Shown one piece after another: positions 29,901 through 39,307 of a stretch of 64,000 bases of DNA (the stretch's first letter is position 1; every line of letters starts with the position of its first letter). Both the position numbers and the translations under genes were made by a program. This DNA comes from Woeseiaceae bacterium (GTDB taxonomy: Bacteria; Pseudomonadota; Gammaproteobacteria; Steroidobacterales; Woeseiaceae). The stretch lies in contig JASJCM010000009.1 of NCBI GenBank assembly GCA_030065985.1, positions 1 to 64,000 of the forward strand, written 5' to 3'. A model generated the notes under the pieces. The model saw only the letters and a program-made list of their open reading frames with translations. It was not told the origin of the DNA and did not search any database.

Positions 29901-31804
29901 CCGTCACGTTACTGGCAGAATATTTGAGTGAGTTATTGCCGATGGAGGATCGAGCTCCTCCTGTCGCCGTGGCACAACCTATAGCCGACTCACAGGTCAC
30001 CACTCAGATGCTGCAATCAGGTGGAGAGGAAATGAAATCTCAGACGCAAAACAGTTCAGTAGTAGAGAGTCTTGTTCAGCAGCAACTGGATATCATGAGG
30101 CAGCAACTTGCTGTGTTGTCTGGTACGCCCGCAGTTTCTGCTGGCGTCCAAGCGGCTTCGGCGCCCGCTATCCCAACAAGTGGAACCGAGAAAAGCGGTT
30201 TGGCCGAAGAGAGTGCTGCTGCACCGACGTCCACAGGTGTTGCCAAAGCGCCTCGAGCTGGTGCGAAAATCAGCAGGAGTGCGGACGACCTGACTCAAGC
30301 ACAATCGGCAAATCTGCAGGACTTCATCCGTCGCTACAACGCGATGACCGCTCGGTCAAAGTCCTTTGCGCAGGAGCACCGCGCATTTCTAGCGGATCCG
30401 CGCACGGCATCCGGTTTCAGGCCGGCATTCAAAGAGATGGTCTATCAGGTCGTCGTTGAGCGTTCATCTGGCTCGCGAGTGTGGGATGTCGATGGGAACG
30501 AGTACATCGATCTGCTGAACGGATTCGGCTCGAACATGCTTGGCCATCTTCCGGAGTACGTTCGAAAGGCGCTTCACGAGCAAACCGATCTCGGCTTGGA
30601 AATTGGACCACAGACGAGTTTGGCTGGCGAGGTTGCGAGACTATTTTGTGAGCTTAGCGGCACGGAGCGTATGGCTTTCTCGAACACCGGTTCCGAGGCG
30701 GTTGCAGGAGCAGTTCGTATTGCGAGAACGGTGACGGGCCGCGGTCTTATAGTGACATTTGATGGCGACTATCACGGCATTTTCGACGAAGTGTTGGTCA
30801 GAGGCACGCCATCGATGAAGACCTTGCCTTCTTCGCCAGGAGTTAATCGTGAGTCGGTCGAAAATATGCTGGTTTTGCCGTTTGGGGACGACAGCGTTTT
30901 TGATGTGATACGAGAACATAAGGACGATGTGGCTGGCATTCTCGTGGAATGTGTACAAGGTGGGGATCCCGGAAACGTTCAGACCGAGTGGCTCAAAAGG
31001 CTACGAGACGTTGCGACGGAGATTGACGCCGCCTTGATCTGCGATGAGGTGATTACCGGTTTCCGCGTCCATCCGCAAGGCGCCCAAGGTTACTTTGGGA
31101 TCGATGCGGATCTCGCGACCTATGGCAAGGTCGTCGGAGGAGGCTTGCCAATCGGTATCATCGCCGGAAAGAGTGCATACATGGACGCGCTTGATGGCGG
31201 CTACTGGGAGTTCGGCGATGATTCGATCCCGGAGGTCGGGGTCACATACTTTGCTGGGACCTTCGTCCGACATCCTCTGACCATGGCTGCTTCGCGTTCC
31301 GCGCTCCAATACATGAAAGACAGCGGACCACAATTGCAGGAGAAATTGAACGAGCTCTCGGACGAATTTGTCGGCGATATGAACGAGTACTTCGAGCAGG
31401 TCAATGCACCTTGGAGATTTGAGAATTTTGGCTCGCTAATGAACCTCAAGAGCACTTGGGATTCACCGTTTCAGGAACTATTGTTTTACCTGTTGAGATA
31501 CAACGGCGTTCATGCTTGGTATGGACGTCCTTGCTTCCTCACGGACTCACATACTCGCGAGGACCTGCAAGAGGTCAAGCGTGCTTTCATGCGTTCGATT
31601 GAGTCAATCGCCGAGATGGGATTCCTCGAGACTCTGCGGATAGATCGGAAGGTGGCTCGAAACACGGAAAAAAGTCCCGTGAAAGAATTTAGCAGCGAGC
31701 CTCCGGTAGAGGGCGCGCGCCTCGGCCGAGATCCTGAAGGAAACCCAGGTTGGTTCATTCCTGATCCGGACCGTCCGGGAAAATATTTGCAGATTGGGGG
31801 TTAA
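26915..31804 (+). CDS. Type I PKS with fused class III aminotransferase: KS-AT-ACP-AMT
   Basis: KS about 26.94-28.2 kb (DIQSACSTSL, VETHGTATPLGDPIE, KSNVGHLVAAAG). AT about 28.5-29.4 kb (FLFPGQGSQ, GHSIGEF). ACP about 29.7-29.95 kb (FVEQGFDSLF). AMT about 30.4-31.65 kb (SNTGSEAVAGAVRIAR, LICDEVITGFRV, ATYGKVVGGGLPIG). No KR, DH or ER motif seen. Confidence 0.95.
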   Translation: MSEKELKNLDGIAIVGLACRAPGARNVDEFWANLLSERESITFFDDDQLDKSIPAAIRNDSSYVKARGIVEDADKFDALFFGISPAEATVMDPQQRQFLEVGWEALEHAGVDKDRSGLIGVYAGTGVNTYFTNNVLRRPDLVDSYGEFNVVTANDKDYVATRMSYKLDLRGPSIDIQSACSTSLVAVVHAYWSLLTYQCDVALTGGSSIDVPVNAGYIYEEGSMLSADGHCRPFDAGANGTLFNSGVCALVLKRLEDAVEDRDRIYAVIRGAAVNNDGNDKVSFSAPSVNGQADVIRQAMDQAGFSADTISYVETHGTATPLGDPIEIEALTSAFRHDTSYNQYCGIGSVKSNVGHLVAAAGAAGLIKTAMALYHRKIPASINYKSPNPSIDFENSPFKVVEETGEWLQAEGLRRAGVSSFGVGGTNAHVVLEEWPDKGSSEEPLSAQQLIPISAKSEAALKDMSEQLAAAIEKADPRDLADAAFSLQIGRSRLAERRFVVGASGGEVAAALLDPKSSLGGRGKQVANDPRTAFLFPGQGSQHKKMSEGLIAANPAARAAFEDCAEIARQASGIDLTEMVFADESDDSVLQATINAQPALFAVEYAIAKGWMSLGIKPNALIGHSIGEFVAACIAGVFSLEDAVRTVAKRGELMQAMPPGSMLSVRASAAEIAGIVEEPLCIAAINAPSLCVVAGPDQDIQQFAARLEQSDIANSVLHTSHAFHSKSMEAAVKPLSEFIASLSLNRPKIPIVSTATGNWLESSTAVDPGYWGQQLRETVQFAPAIATLLQDEQWVLIEAGPRQAATQLSRQQIRATGGSHRAIPSLGTDSGVENDQTNWLKAIGEAWISGLQPSWQTLHEGSARLKTPLPTYPFEKKRFWADVGAPPSTTDMAMSPAVALDSADVPVVSESSNDQVTDEAIGIECMSETDRLSGISERIRSVLADTSGLDADQIDDSLEFVEQGFDSLFLTQAATALKKEFGQKVTFRQLMEDVSTVTLLAEYLSELLPMEDRAPPVAVAQPIADSQVTTQMLQSGGEEMKSQTQNSSVVESLVQQQLDIMRQQLAVLSGTPAVSAGVQAASAPAIPTSGTEKSGLAEESAAAPTSTGVAKAPRAGAKISRSADDLTQAQSANLQDFIRRYNAMTARSKSFAQEHRAFLADPRTASGFRPAFKEMVYQVVVERSSGSRVWDVDGNEYIDLLNGFGSNMLGHLPEYVRKALHEQTDLGLEIGPQTSLAGEVARLFCELSGTERMAFSNTGSEAVAGAVRIARTVTGRGLIVTFDGDYHGIFDEVLVRGTPSMKTLPSSPGVNRESVENMLVLPFGDDSVFDVIREHKDDVAGILVECVQGGDPGNVQTEWLKRLRDVATEIDAALICDEVITGFRVHPQGAQGYFGIDADLATYGKVVGGGLPIGIIAGKSAYMDALDGGYWEFGDDSIPEVGVTYFAGTFVRHPLTMAASRSALQYMKDSGPQLQEKLNELSDEFVGDMNEYFEQVNAPWRFENFGSLMNLKSTWDSPFQELLFYLLRYNGVHAWYGRPCFLTDSHTREDLQEVKRAFMRSIESIAEMGFLETLRIDRKVARNTEKSPVKEFSSEPPVEGARLGRDPEGNPGWFIPDPDRPGKYLQIGG

Positions 31805-31808
31805 TTAA

Positions 31809-34800
31809 GTGAGCAATGACAAGCTAAGCGACAGCGCCGGTCGATCAGTCGATTTCGATCCTTTTGCAGGCGCGGAAATTGGCGCTTCGTTTCCGACTAC
31901 GGAACCGCAAAAAGAAGTATGGTTGTCGAGCCAGCTCGGCTCAGATGCATCCTGTGCTTACAACGAGTCGATCGTGCTCGAACTGGTAGGTGACCTCAGT
32001 GCCGAAGAACTCGAGCATGCTCTGAATGACGTGGTTGCTCGGCACGATGCGCTGCGAGCCACAATTAGTGCGGATGGGGAGTCGCTACTAGTCGCTGAAT
32101 CGCTACGTATAAGTCTGCCAGTCGAAGACTGGACCGGCCGCGATGGCTCAACTCAGGCGTCAGATATTCAAGGCGCGAAGCTTCAGGAGGTTACGACGCC
32201 GTTTGACCTTCGCAACGGGCCACTGATTCGGGCGCGCCTTATTCGCCTTTCGCCGACCAAACACAACTTGTTTGTAAGTGCACATCACGTTGTGTGCGAT
32301 GGGTGGTCTTTCGAGCCTCTCATCAGTGACCTAAGCCGTCTCTATACCGCTCGAGTTCAGGGTAGCGAGGCGGCACTTCCTGTTGCCGACAGTTTTAAGA
32401 CCTACGTTGATCGGCAGCTTGAGCCGGACTATCTCGAAGAAATCGAAGCGTCGACAGACTACTGGTTAGATCGTTTCCGAACGCTTCCGCAGCAAACGGA
32501 ATTTGCTCCAGACAATCCTCGCCCAAAAGAGCGAAGCTTTGAGGCCGATTGTCTACTCTGGGAACTGCCCGCCTCGCTGATGGATGGACTCCATTCGTTA
32601 AGCACATCACACCGAACAAGCCTGATGGTGACGATGTTGTGTGCGTTCGAAGTTTTCGTGCATCGATTGACTGGGTTGAGAGATATCGTCATCGGCGTGC
32701 CGAGCGCAGGGCAACTGGCGTTTGATTGCCCCGCTTTGGTTGGGCACTGCGTGAATCTGTTGCCTATGAGAACCTACGTCGAGCCGACTTTAACGTTTGA
32801 GGACTACTTGGCGTCGCGACGCGCTCAAGCGCTCGGAGACTTTGACAATCAGAAGTTCACCTACGGTAGCCTCATCAAGTCATTGCGGCTTGGGAGGGAC
32901 CCAAGTCGCATGCCGCTCACCGCGCTCATGTTCAATATTGACCAGCCGCTTGACGGAGTGGATTTCGAAGGACTGGAGTGCCAGATTGGCTCCAATCACC
33001 GCAAATTTGAGGCCTTCGAGCAGTTCTTCAACGTGGCCGTTGAGAGCGACAAAGTCGTAATTGAATGTCAGTACAACACCAATCTATTCGAAGAATCGGT
33101 GATGAGGCACCGTCTCGAGTCATTCCAGGCGTTACTGCAGGCCGTTGTTGACGCTCCGGGGCGGGTCATTGAGCAATTGAGTATTGTGTCTGAACCTCAG
33201 ACGAAGATGCTATTCGACGACCTTGGTGCGGGGCATCGTCTCGAAATCCGACAACCATCCTGTATTGCCGAATTTGATTCCATTGTCGAGTCCGCGCCAG
33301 ACGCGATTGCTTGTGAGTTTGGCGATGTTTCGCTGAGTTATTCCCGTCTGAGTGAGCTATCTAACTCACTTGCGTCTGCTCTGAGCGCGCGACAGATCGG
33401 CCCCGGAGATAAGGTTGGTCTGCTCCTGCGCCGCTCCGAGATGCTGCTAATTTCTATGTTGGGCGTGATGAAAGCGGGTGCTGCATTCGTGCCGCTGGAT
33501 CCGGAGTTCCCGCAAAAGCGCTTGGATTTCATAATCGAAGATGCGGGAATGTCGGCGGTGCTTGTTGAGGACGACACGATTGAGCTGACAACCGAGCAGT
33601 CGCGCTGTGTGCCCCTCGCCGAACTCATGAACGATGGCCACGAGGCCAGTGATCTGCGCAAGCCACCAGAGGGAAAAGACAACGCCTACATGATCTACAC
33701 GTCGGGTTCAACAGGCCGACCGAAAGGAGTACAGATAAGTCATCGCAACCTTCTCAATTTCCTTCTCTCCATGGCAGACACCCCCGGGCTAGATCGAGAG
33801 ACGCGTCTTCTTGCGGTCACCTCGGCGTCGTTTGACATTTCCATACTTGAAATGTTGGGACCGCTCATGGTCGGTGGAACAGTTGTGATTGCCGATGCAG
33901 ACACTACGAAAGACGGGGTCTTGCTACGAAAAGCGTTGGAGACCAAAGGCATTTCGTGTATGCAGGCGACTCCGTCGACATGGCGGATGTTGTTTGAGTC
34001 TGGATGGGAGGGCAATAAAAAGTTGCTGGTCATGTGTGGAGGAGAGGCGGTGAGTCCGGATCTTGCTGACCGGCTGGCAGCCAAGCATCTACAAGCATGG
34101 AATATGTACGGCCCCACGGAAACCACAATCTGGTCGACGGTGGGATTGCTCAGTGCAGGCGAGAGGCCGGTCAGACTTGGTGCTCCGATCCACAACACTC
34201 GGCTGTACGTGTTGGATTCGAATAGGCAAGTGGTGCCGCCGGGCATCGCCGGTGAGCTTTATATAGGCGGCGACGGCGTAGCTATGCAGTACTGGAAGCG
34301 ACCCGAGTTGACCGAGCAGAAGTTCGTTGAGCTCCCATTTGCAGACGGTATGGTCTACTCGACGGGGGACGAAGTTCGATATCTTTCTGACGGGGGACTG
34401 GAGTTTCTAGGTCGATTAGACGGTCAGATCAAGCTGCACGGGTATCGGATCGAGCTCGGTGATATTGAGGCAGCGATACAGCGCCATGAGAATGTTGCCG
34501 AGGTCGCTGTAACAGTTAAGGAATTCGGCCAAGACGATAAACGCCTCGTAGCCTACGTTAGGACTAGAGACGGAGATGTCGAAGCGACCGAGGTGAGGAA
34601 ATTTGTTTCGGATGACTTGCCGTCGTACATGATTCCTCATCACGTCGTTCAGTTGGCAGAATTCCCACTTACACCAAACCGCAAGCTAGATCGAAAAGCG
34701 CTTCCTTTGCCGGAGGGAGGGAAGGAAATAGGTGACTCTGATCGAGGCGAGCTCGAGACAGATACTCAGCGAGCCATCGCTGATATCTGGAAACGCGTAC

Positions 34801-35039
34801 TGGGTGTTGGTGAGGTCGGCAGCAACGATGATTTCTTCGACCTCGGTGGGCACTCGATCCTGGTAACCAAAGTTGTGGCGTTGATCAAGACGGAATTGCA
34901 GCAAGAGCTTCCCTTCCGACGATTCTTCGAGGCGCCAGTGCTCGCTGATGTGGCCGACGCCGTTGACGCTCTGGCGGTGCTGTCCGAGATTCCTTCAGGC
35001 AAAAATCACTCTGGTGAAGTAGAGGAAATCGAGTTTTGA
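31809..35039 (+). CDS. NRPS module C-A-PCP
   Basis: HHVVCDGWSFEPL; YMIYTSGSTGRPKGVQ; SFDISILEML; NMYGPTETTIWS; FFDLGGHSILVTKVVAL. Confidence 0.95.
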   Translation: MSNDKLSDSAGRSVDFDPFAGAEIGASFPTTEPQKEVWLSSQLGSDASCAYNESIVLELVGDLSAEELEHALNDVVARHDALRATISADGESLLVAESLRISLPVEDWTGRDGSTQASDIQGAKLQEVTTPFDLRNGPLIRARLIRLSPTKHNLFVSAHHVVCDGWSFEPLISDLSRLYTARVQGSEAALPVADSFKTYVDRQLEPDYLEEIEASTDYWLDRFRTLPQQTEFAPDNPRPKERSFEADCLLWELPASLMDGLHSLSTSHRTSLMVTMLCAFEVFVHRLTGLRDIVIGVPSAGQLAFDCPALVGHCVNLLPMRTYVEPTLTFEDYLASRRAQALGDFDNQKFTYGSLIKSLRLGRDPSRMPLTALMFNIDQPLDGVDFEGLECQIGSNHRKFEAFEQFFNVAVESDKVVIECQYNTNLFEESVMRHRLESFQALLQAVVDAPGRVIEQLSIVSEPQTKMLFDDLGAGHRLEIRQPSCIAEFDSIVESAPDAIACEFGDVSLSYSRLSELSNSLASALSARQIGPGDKVGLLLRRSEMLLISMLGVMKAGAAFVPLDPEFPQKRLDFIIEDAGMSAVLVEDDTIELTTEQSRCVPLAELMNDGHEASDLRKPPEGKDNAYMIYTSGSTGRPKGVQISHRNLLNFLLSMADTPGLDRETRLLAVTSASFDISILEMLGPLMVGGTVVIADADTTKDGVLLRKALETKGISCMQATPSTWRMLFESGWEGNKKLLVMCGGEAVSPDLADRLAAKHLQAWNMYGPTETTIWSTVGLLSAGERPVRLGAPIHNTRLYVLDSNRQVVPPGIAGELYIGGDGVAMQYWKRPELTEQKFVELPFADGMVYSTGDEVRYLSDGGLEFLGRLDGQIKLHGYRIELGDIEAAIQRHENVAEVAVTVKEFGQDDKRLVAYVRTRDGDVEATEVRKFVSDDLPSYMIPHHVVQLAEFPLTPNRKLDRKALPLPEGGKEIGDSDRGELETDTQRAIADIWKRVLGVGEVGSNDDFFDLGGHSILVTKVVALIKTELQQELPFRRFFEAPVLADVADAVDALAVLSEIPSGKNHSGEVEEIEF

Positions 35040-38000
35040 CAATCACTCAGTTATTGAGAAGTCTGCGCGACGTCGGCATAGAGCTGACTGTCGACGGCGG
35101 AAGATTGAAGTGCATGGCGCCTAAAGGCGCGATGACGAAGGAACTCGCTGACAAGATTCGGGAGCATAAACAGGCACTCATCGACCTTTTGACTCAATCG
35201 TCGACGTCGTTAGCCGGGCGGGATGAATCTCGAGAAATTGAGCCGTCGCCGGCAGGAAGTCGTCTTGCTCTTACGACTGCATTGGAGGGGTTTGCATTTC
35301 GCCAAAAGCTGGAACCAGACTCGCCGTTTTTGAATCTGCCTGGCGCATGGCATCTAGTGGGTGATCTGGACCTTGATCGACTTAGGGCGGCCATCAATGA
35401 GTTCTATCGGCGCCATTCCATTCTTCGTGCAACGATTGATGCGGATGAATTTGGAAATTGTTTCAGGTTGTCGGAATTCACCGAACTGGAAATTCCGCTG
35501 CTTGATTTTAGTGATTCCGACGTCGAGCGGCGAGATGCTGCACTGATCGACTATCTCGAGTCGCGCGGGAAAGACCACGTTGCCCTAGACAAAGGACCAC
35601 TTTTCCAGTGCGAGATACTCAACGTTGATACCTCGCACCACGTGCTGTTCGTTCTTGTTAATCATGTTGTGTGGGACGGTTGGTCATTCGACATATTTCT
35701 CGAAGAAATTGATACTTTCTATCGTGGCAGCGATGCGGCGCCGCATCTTCCTATCCAGTACTGTGACTATGCCAATTGGCAGCGCGGAATGATTGAGTCG
35801 GCGCCGGTTCGTGCTCAGATCGAGCAACGCGCGAATAAGCTGCGCGACTACTCGGCACACTTTGAATTGCCTCCCGACAGAGCTCGACCTCCGTACTTTG
35901 GTTCCAATGGTTCCACGGAATATTTTGAGTTACCTGGTGCGCTTCTTTCTCGATTGGAGGATGTTTGCGCTGAACGGCGGATCACACCATTCATGCTGCT
36001 GGTCGCTGTATTCAAGTGCTGCCTGAGCCGTTTCAGCGGTCAGCGGGACATTGCAATAGGGAGCCATGTGCAGAATCGAACTCGCTCCGAATTGGACAAC
36101 CTTGTTGGGTTTTTCGTCAACACAATGGTTGTCAGGACGCAAATCGAGACCGAGTGGACAGTTTCCGACCTGCTGTCGACGGTTAGAGAGTCTTGTCTTG
36201 ATGCCGTCGATAATCGTCATGTTCCAATTGATGCCCTAATAAGAGACCTCGGTATCGCGCCCGATCCCAGCAATTTGCCACTGGTTCAGGTCTTCTTTTC
36301 CTATCAGGATACAAGTCGCCGTGCCTCCAGTATTGGAGATATTGAATGCCGTTCAGTAATTCGAAAGACGCGTACCGCGGACGCGGACCTGACGCTGTGG
36401 GTTCGCAATTTCGGAGATAGGATGGACGGCGGCTTCGACTATCGCCTGGACTTGTACGATTCGACGACTATCAAATCGCTTCGTGACGCTTTTGTTCTCT
36501 TCTTAGATTCGCTGCTCAAGCAGCCGCAACGATGCATTTCGGAGCTTCCCATTGTTACAGGGAAAGATGCTGCAGACACCATAAAGGAGTGGAGCCGGGT
36601 TGACGAGCCTATTCCTTCTCAATCAATTTACGAGTTGGTAGAGGCGCAAGTCCGCCGAGTACCGACCAACACTGCTGTGCTCTGCGGTGCAACAGGGTTC
36701 AGTTATGGCGAGTTGAACAATCGAGTACTTCGGTATTGCGCCGCATTGCGGTCGGTCGGCGTAGGGCATGGTGACGTCGTAGGTGTGCACATGGATCGGT
36801 CCGCAGACTTAGTCGTCGTTCTACTGTCGATTCTGCGCATGGGTGCAGTATATCTTCCGCTCGATCCAACGCTACCGAAGGATCGCTTAAGGTTTATCAG
36901 TGACGACGCTGATGCGAAGTTTCTCGTAAGTGAACCGCAGCTTGAGACGGATTGGTGCGATGATCGTGTCAGTCAGGTGGAACCACCTACGGGCATCGAA
37001 GAGGTCGGTGAAGAGATCTTCAGGGATGAATTCCCATCGCCGTCATGTCCGGCGTATATGATCTACACGTCTGGTTCGACGGGTAAGCCAAAGGGTGTGG
37101 TCGTCTCGCACCAGAACGTCGTGAATTTCCTGACCTCGATGTCGAAGTTTCCCGGGATCGATGAGCAGGATAAGCTCCTCGCAGTAACCACCTGCTCATT
37201 TGATATATCAGTCCTCGAGTTTTTCCTTCCGCTGATCTGCGGTGCACAAGTTGTAGTCGCGACGAATGATGAAGCGCGTGACGGTGCTCGTTTGCTGTCA
37301 TTAATTGACAAGCTGGGGATTACCGTATTCCAATCGACTCCGGCAACTTGGCGAATGTTACTGGCATCGGGTTGGACATCGAGCCCTAAGTTGAAAGCGT
37401 TATGCGGCGGAGAGGCGCTGCCACTTGAACTCGCCCGTGATGTACGACCACGTGTCGCGGCGCTATTCAACATGTACGGTCCTACCGAGACTACTGTTTG
37501 GTCGAGTGTGCACGAAATCGATACAGACAAGGACACCAAGGTTCCACTTGGCAGGCCAATCCAAAATACGCAGTTCTATGTGCTGGACCAGGCCAAGCGA
37601 CCCTTGCCGAAGGGAGCGGTCGGTGAACTCTACATCGGGGGCGTCGGAGTGACCTTGGGATATCACAAGCGAGACGAGCTTACGGCCGATCGTTTTGTCG
37701 ATTCCCCCTTTCGCGACGGGGAAAAGATGTACGGCACTGGAGATCTCGTCCGAATCGGGGGCAGCGGCGAGCTGCTTTTCGAGGGCCGCATAGATGACCA
37801 GATCAAGATGCGCGGTTATCGGATTGAGTTAGGCGAGATAGAGAACGCATTTCAACAGGTTGATTGTGTAGCACAGGCGGCTGTTCTGCTGAAACAGTTG
37901 TCGGCTGACGACCACAGATTGATTGCGCATGTGGTTTCCGCCGACGATGGGCCGCTGTCGGTCGCAACGCTACGCAAAGATTTGCGTAAACTGTTGCCAG

Positions 38001-38434
38001 ACTACATGATTCCTCAGCACATAGTCCCGATCGACAGATTGCCGTTGACGCCGAGCGGCAAGGTAGATCGCAAGGCGCTGCCAGATGTCGAAATCTCAAG
38101 GGACCGAGCACAAGTAGAACCTCCCGCGACAGAGACTGAAAAGAAGATTGCCGAGATCTGGATGAACGCCATTGGTGTGAAATCTATCGACAGACGAGAT
38201 CACTTTTTTGAGCTCGGCGGTCATTCGTTGTTGGCGATGAGGGTTCTTGCAGAAATTGAGTCCGATCTCGGTCATCAAGTTTCGGCGGCGTCGTTGATGA
38301 TGGACAGCCTCCAGCAAATTGCTGCCGGCATAGGAGTGCAGCCCACGTCTATGTTGGAAGGAGCGTCGAACGATTCAGTGCCAATCCAAAGGCGCGGCGT
38401 GTTCGGGACCATCAGAGATTGGATTGGGCAATAG
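35036..38434 (+). CDS. NRPS module with N-terminal TubC-like docking domain: TubC-C-A-PCP, no TE
   Basis: MTITQLLRSLRDVGIELTVDGGRLKCMAPKGAMTKELADKIREHKQALIDLL docking domain; NHVVWDGWSFDIF; YMIYTSGSTGKPKGVV; FFELGGHSLLAMRVL. About 50 residues after the PCP, no GxSxG TE domain. Confidence 0.95.
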   Translation: MTITQLLRSLRDVGIELTVDGGRLKCMAPKGAMTKELADKIREHKQALIDLLTQSSTSLAGRDESREIEPSPAGSRLALTTALEGFAFRQKLEPDSPFLNLPGAWHLVGDLDLDRLRAAINEFYRRHSILRATIDADEFGNCFRLSEFTELEIPLLDFSDSDVERRDAALIDYLESRGKDHVALDKGPLFQCEILNVDTSHHVLFVLVNHVVWDGWSFDIFLEEIDTFYRGSDAAPHLPIQYCDYANWQRGMIESAPVRAQIEQRANKLRDYSAHFELPPDRARPPYFGSNGSTEYFELPGALLSRLEDVCAERRITPFMLLVAVFKCCLSRFSGQRDIAIGSHVQNRTRSELDNLVGFFVNTMVVRTQIETEWTVSDLLSTVRESCLDAVDNRHVPIDALIRDLGIAPDPSNLPLVQVFFSYQDTSRRASSIGDIECRSVIRKTRTADADLTLWVRNFGDRMDGGFDYRLDLYDSTTIKSLRDAFVLFLDSLLKQPQRCISELPIVTGKDAADTIKEWSRVDEPIPSQSIYELVEAQVRRVPTNTAVLCGATGFSYGELNNRVLRYCAALRSVGVGHGDVVGVHMDRSADLVVVLLSILRMGAVYLPLDPTLPKDRLRFISDDADAKFLVSEPQLETDWCDDRVSQVEPPTGIEEVGEEIFRDEFPSPSCPAYMIYTSGSTGKPKGVVVSHQNVVNFLTSMSKFPGIDEQDKLLAVTTCSFDISVLEFFLPLICGAQVVVATNDEARDGARLLSLIDKLGITVFQSTPATWRMLLASGWTSSPKLKALCGGEALPLELARDVRPRVAALFNMYGPTETTVWSSVHEIDTDKDTKVPLGRPIQNTQFYVLDQAKRPLPKGAVGELYIGGVGVTLGYHKRDELTADRFVDSPFRDGEKMYGTGDLVRIGGSGELLFEGRIDDQIKMRGYRIELGEIENAFQQVDCVAQAAVLLKQLSADDHRLIAHVVSADDGPLSVATLRKDLRKLLPDYMIPQHIVPIDRLPLTPSGKVDRKALPDVEISRDRAQVEPPATETEKKIAEIWMNAIGVKSIDRRDHFFELGGHSLLAMRVLAEIESDLGHQVSAASLMMDSLQQIAAGIGVQPTSMLEGASNDSVPIQRRGVFGTIRDWIGQ

Positions 38435-38473
38435 AAGTTCCATCCCCAAAAGAACAAAACTAAAGGAAATTAA

Positions 38474-39283
38474 ATGTTACGTGCCGTCGGTGATGATGAT
38501 CAGCCCACAACCCTGCGCCGCTTGCTGTCAGCGGTGCGACGTCGGGTGATCGGCAGGCTCTACCCTGTGAACGGATTGCGCGGTGTATTCGACACATTTG
38601 AGGCCGCCCGACTTTCCGCACCGAAGCATAAGCCTGTTGGCTACGATGATGCTGGAACAGCCGCGTGGTACTCGGAAAAGTTCGATGAGATCTGGCTTGA
38701 GGACTACCCGGCACTATTCTGGCTGCAAAGGGGGTTGGTTTCTGGAGGCCAAGTCTTGGAGATTGGCGGGCACGTTGGCCAAGCTTTCTATGCTTTCAGC
38801 AGATTCCTCGAAACGCCAAGGGAATTCACCTGGACGATCCTAGACGTTCCCAGTATCGCTCAGGAGGGTCGGCGGATTGCTGAAGAACGAGGTGCGGCGA
38901 ATCTGAATTTTGTCGAAAAGCTTGACGCGGTTAGCGAAGCGGATGTCGTGTTTGCGGCAGGCTCCCTACAGTACATCAATCGTCCAATTCTCATTGATAC
39001 TATTCGAAGTGTCGAGCGAAAGCCCGAGTATGTTATCGTCAGCAATACGCCTATCTACGACGGTAAGCCTTTCATAACGCTGCAGAATATTGGCACAGCC
39101 TTCTGTGCATATCGCATTTTCAATCGGAGCGAGATGTTGGCTGCCTTGCAAGATGAGGGCTACGAGTTAATTGACAGCTGGCATAAGCCTCGAAAAGTCC
39201 GTATTCCCAAAAGGCCAGATCTCAACTTCGACCATTACTCAGGGCTCTGTTTTCGGAGGGAAGAGTCGGCCCCACCCGTCTAG
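38474..39283 (+). CDS. Putative SAM-dependent methyltransferase (TIGR04325-like)
   Basis: VLEIGGHVGQAFYAFSRFLETPREFTWTILDVPSIAQEGRRIAEERGAANLNFVEKLDAVSEADVVFAAGSLQYI...VIVSNTPIYDGKPFITLQNIG. Confidence 0.75.
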   Translation: MLRAVGDDDQPTTLRRLLSAVRRRVIGRLYPVNGLRGVFDTFEAARLSAPKHKPVGYDDAGTAAWYSEKFDEIWLEDYPALFWLQRGLVSGGQVLEIGGHVGQAFYAFSRFLETPREFTWTILDVPSIAQEGRRIAEERGAANLNFVEKLDAVSEADVVFAAGSLQYINRPILIDTIRSVERKPEYVIVSNTPIYDGKPFITLQNIGTAFCAYRIFNRSEMLAALQDEGYELIDSWHKPRKVRIPKRPDLNFDHYSGLCFRREESAPPV

Positions 39284-39307
39284 GCCTAGCTCGGCTGACC
39301 GGAAATA

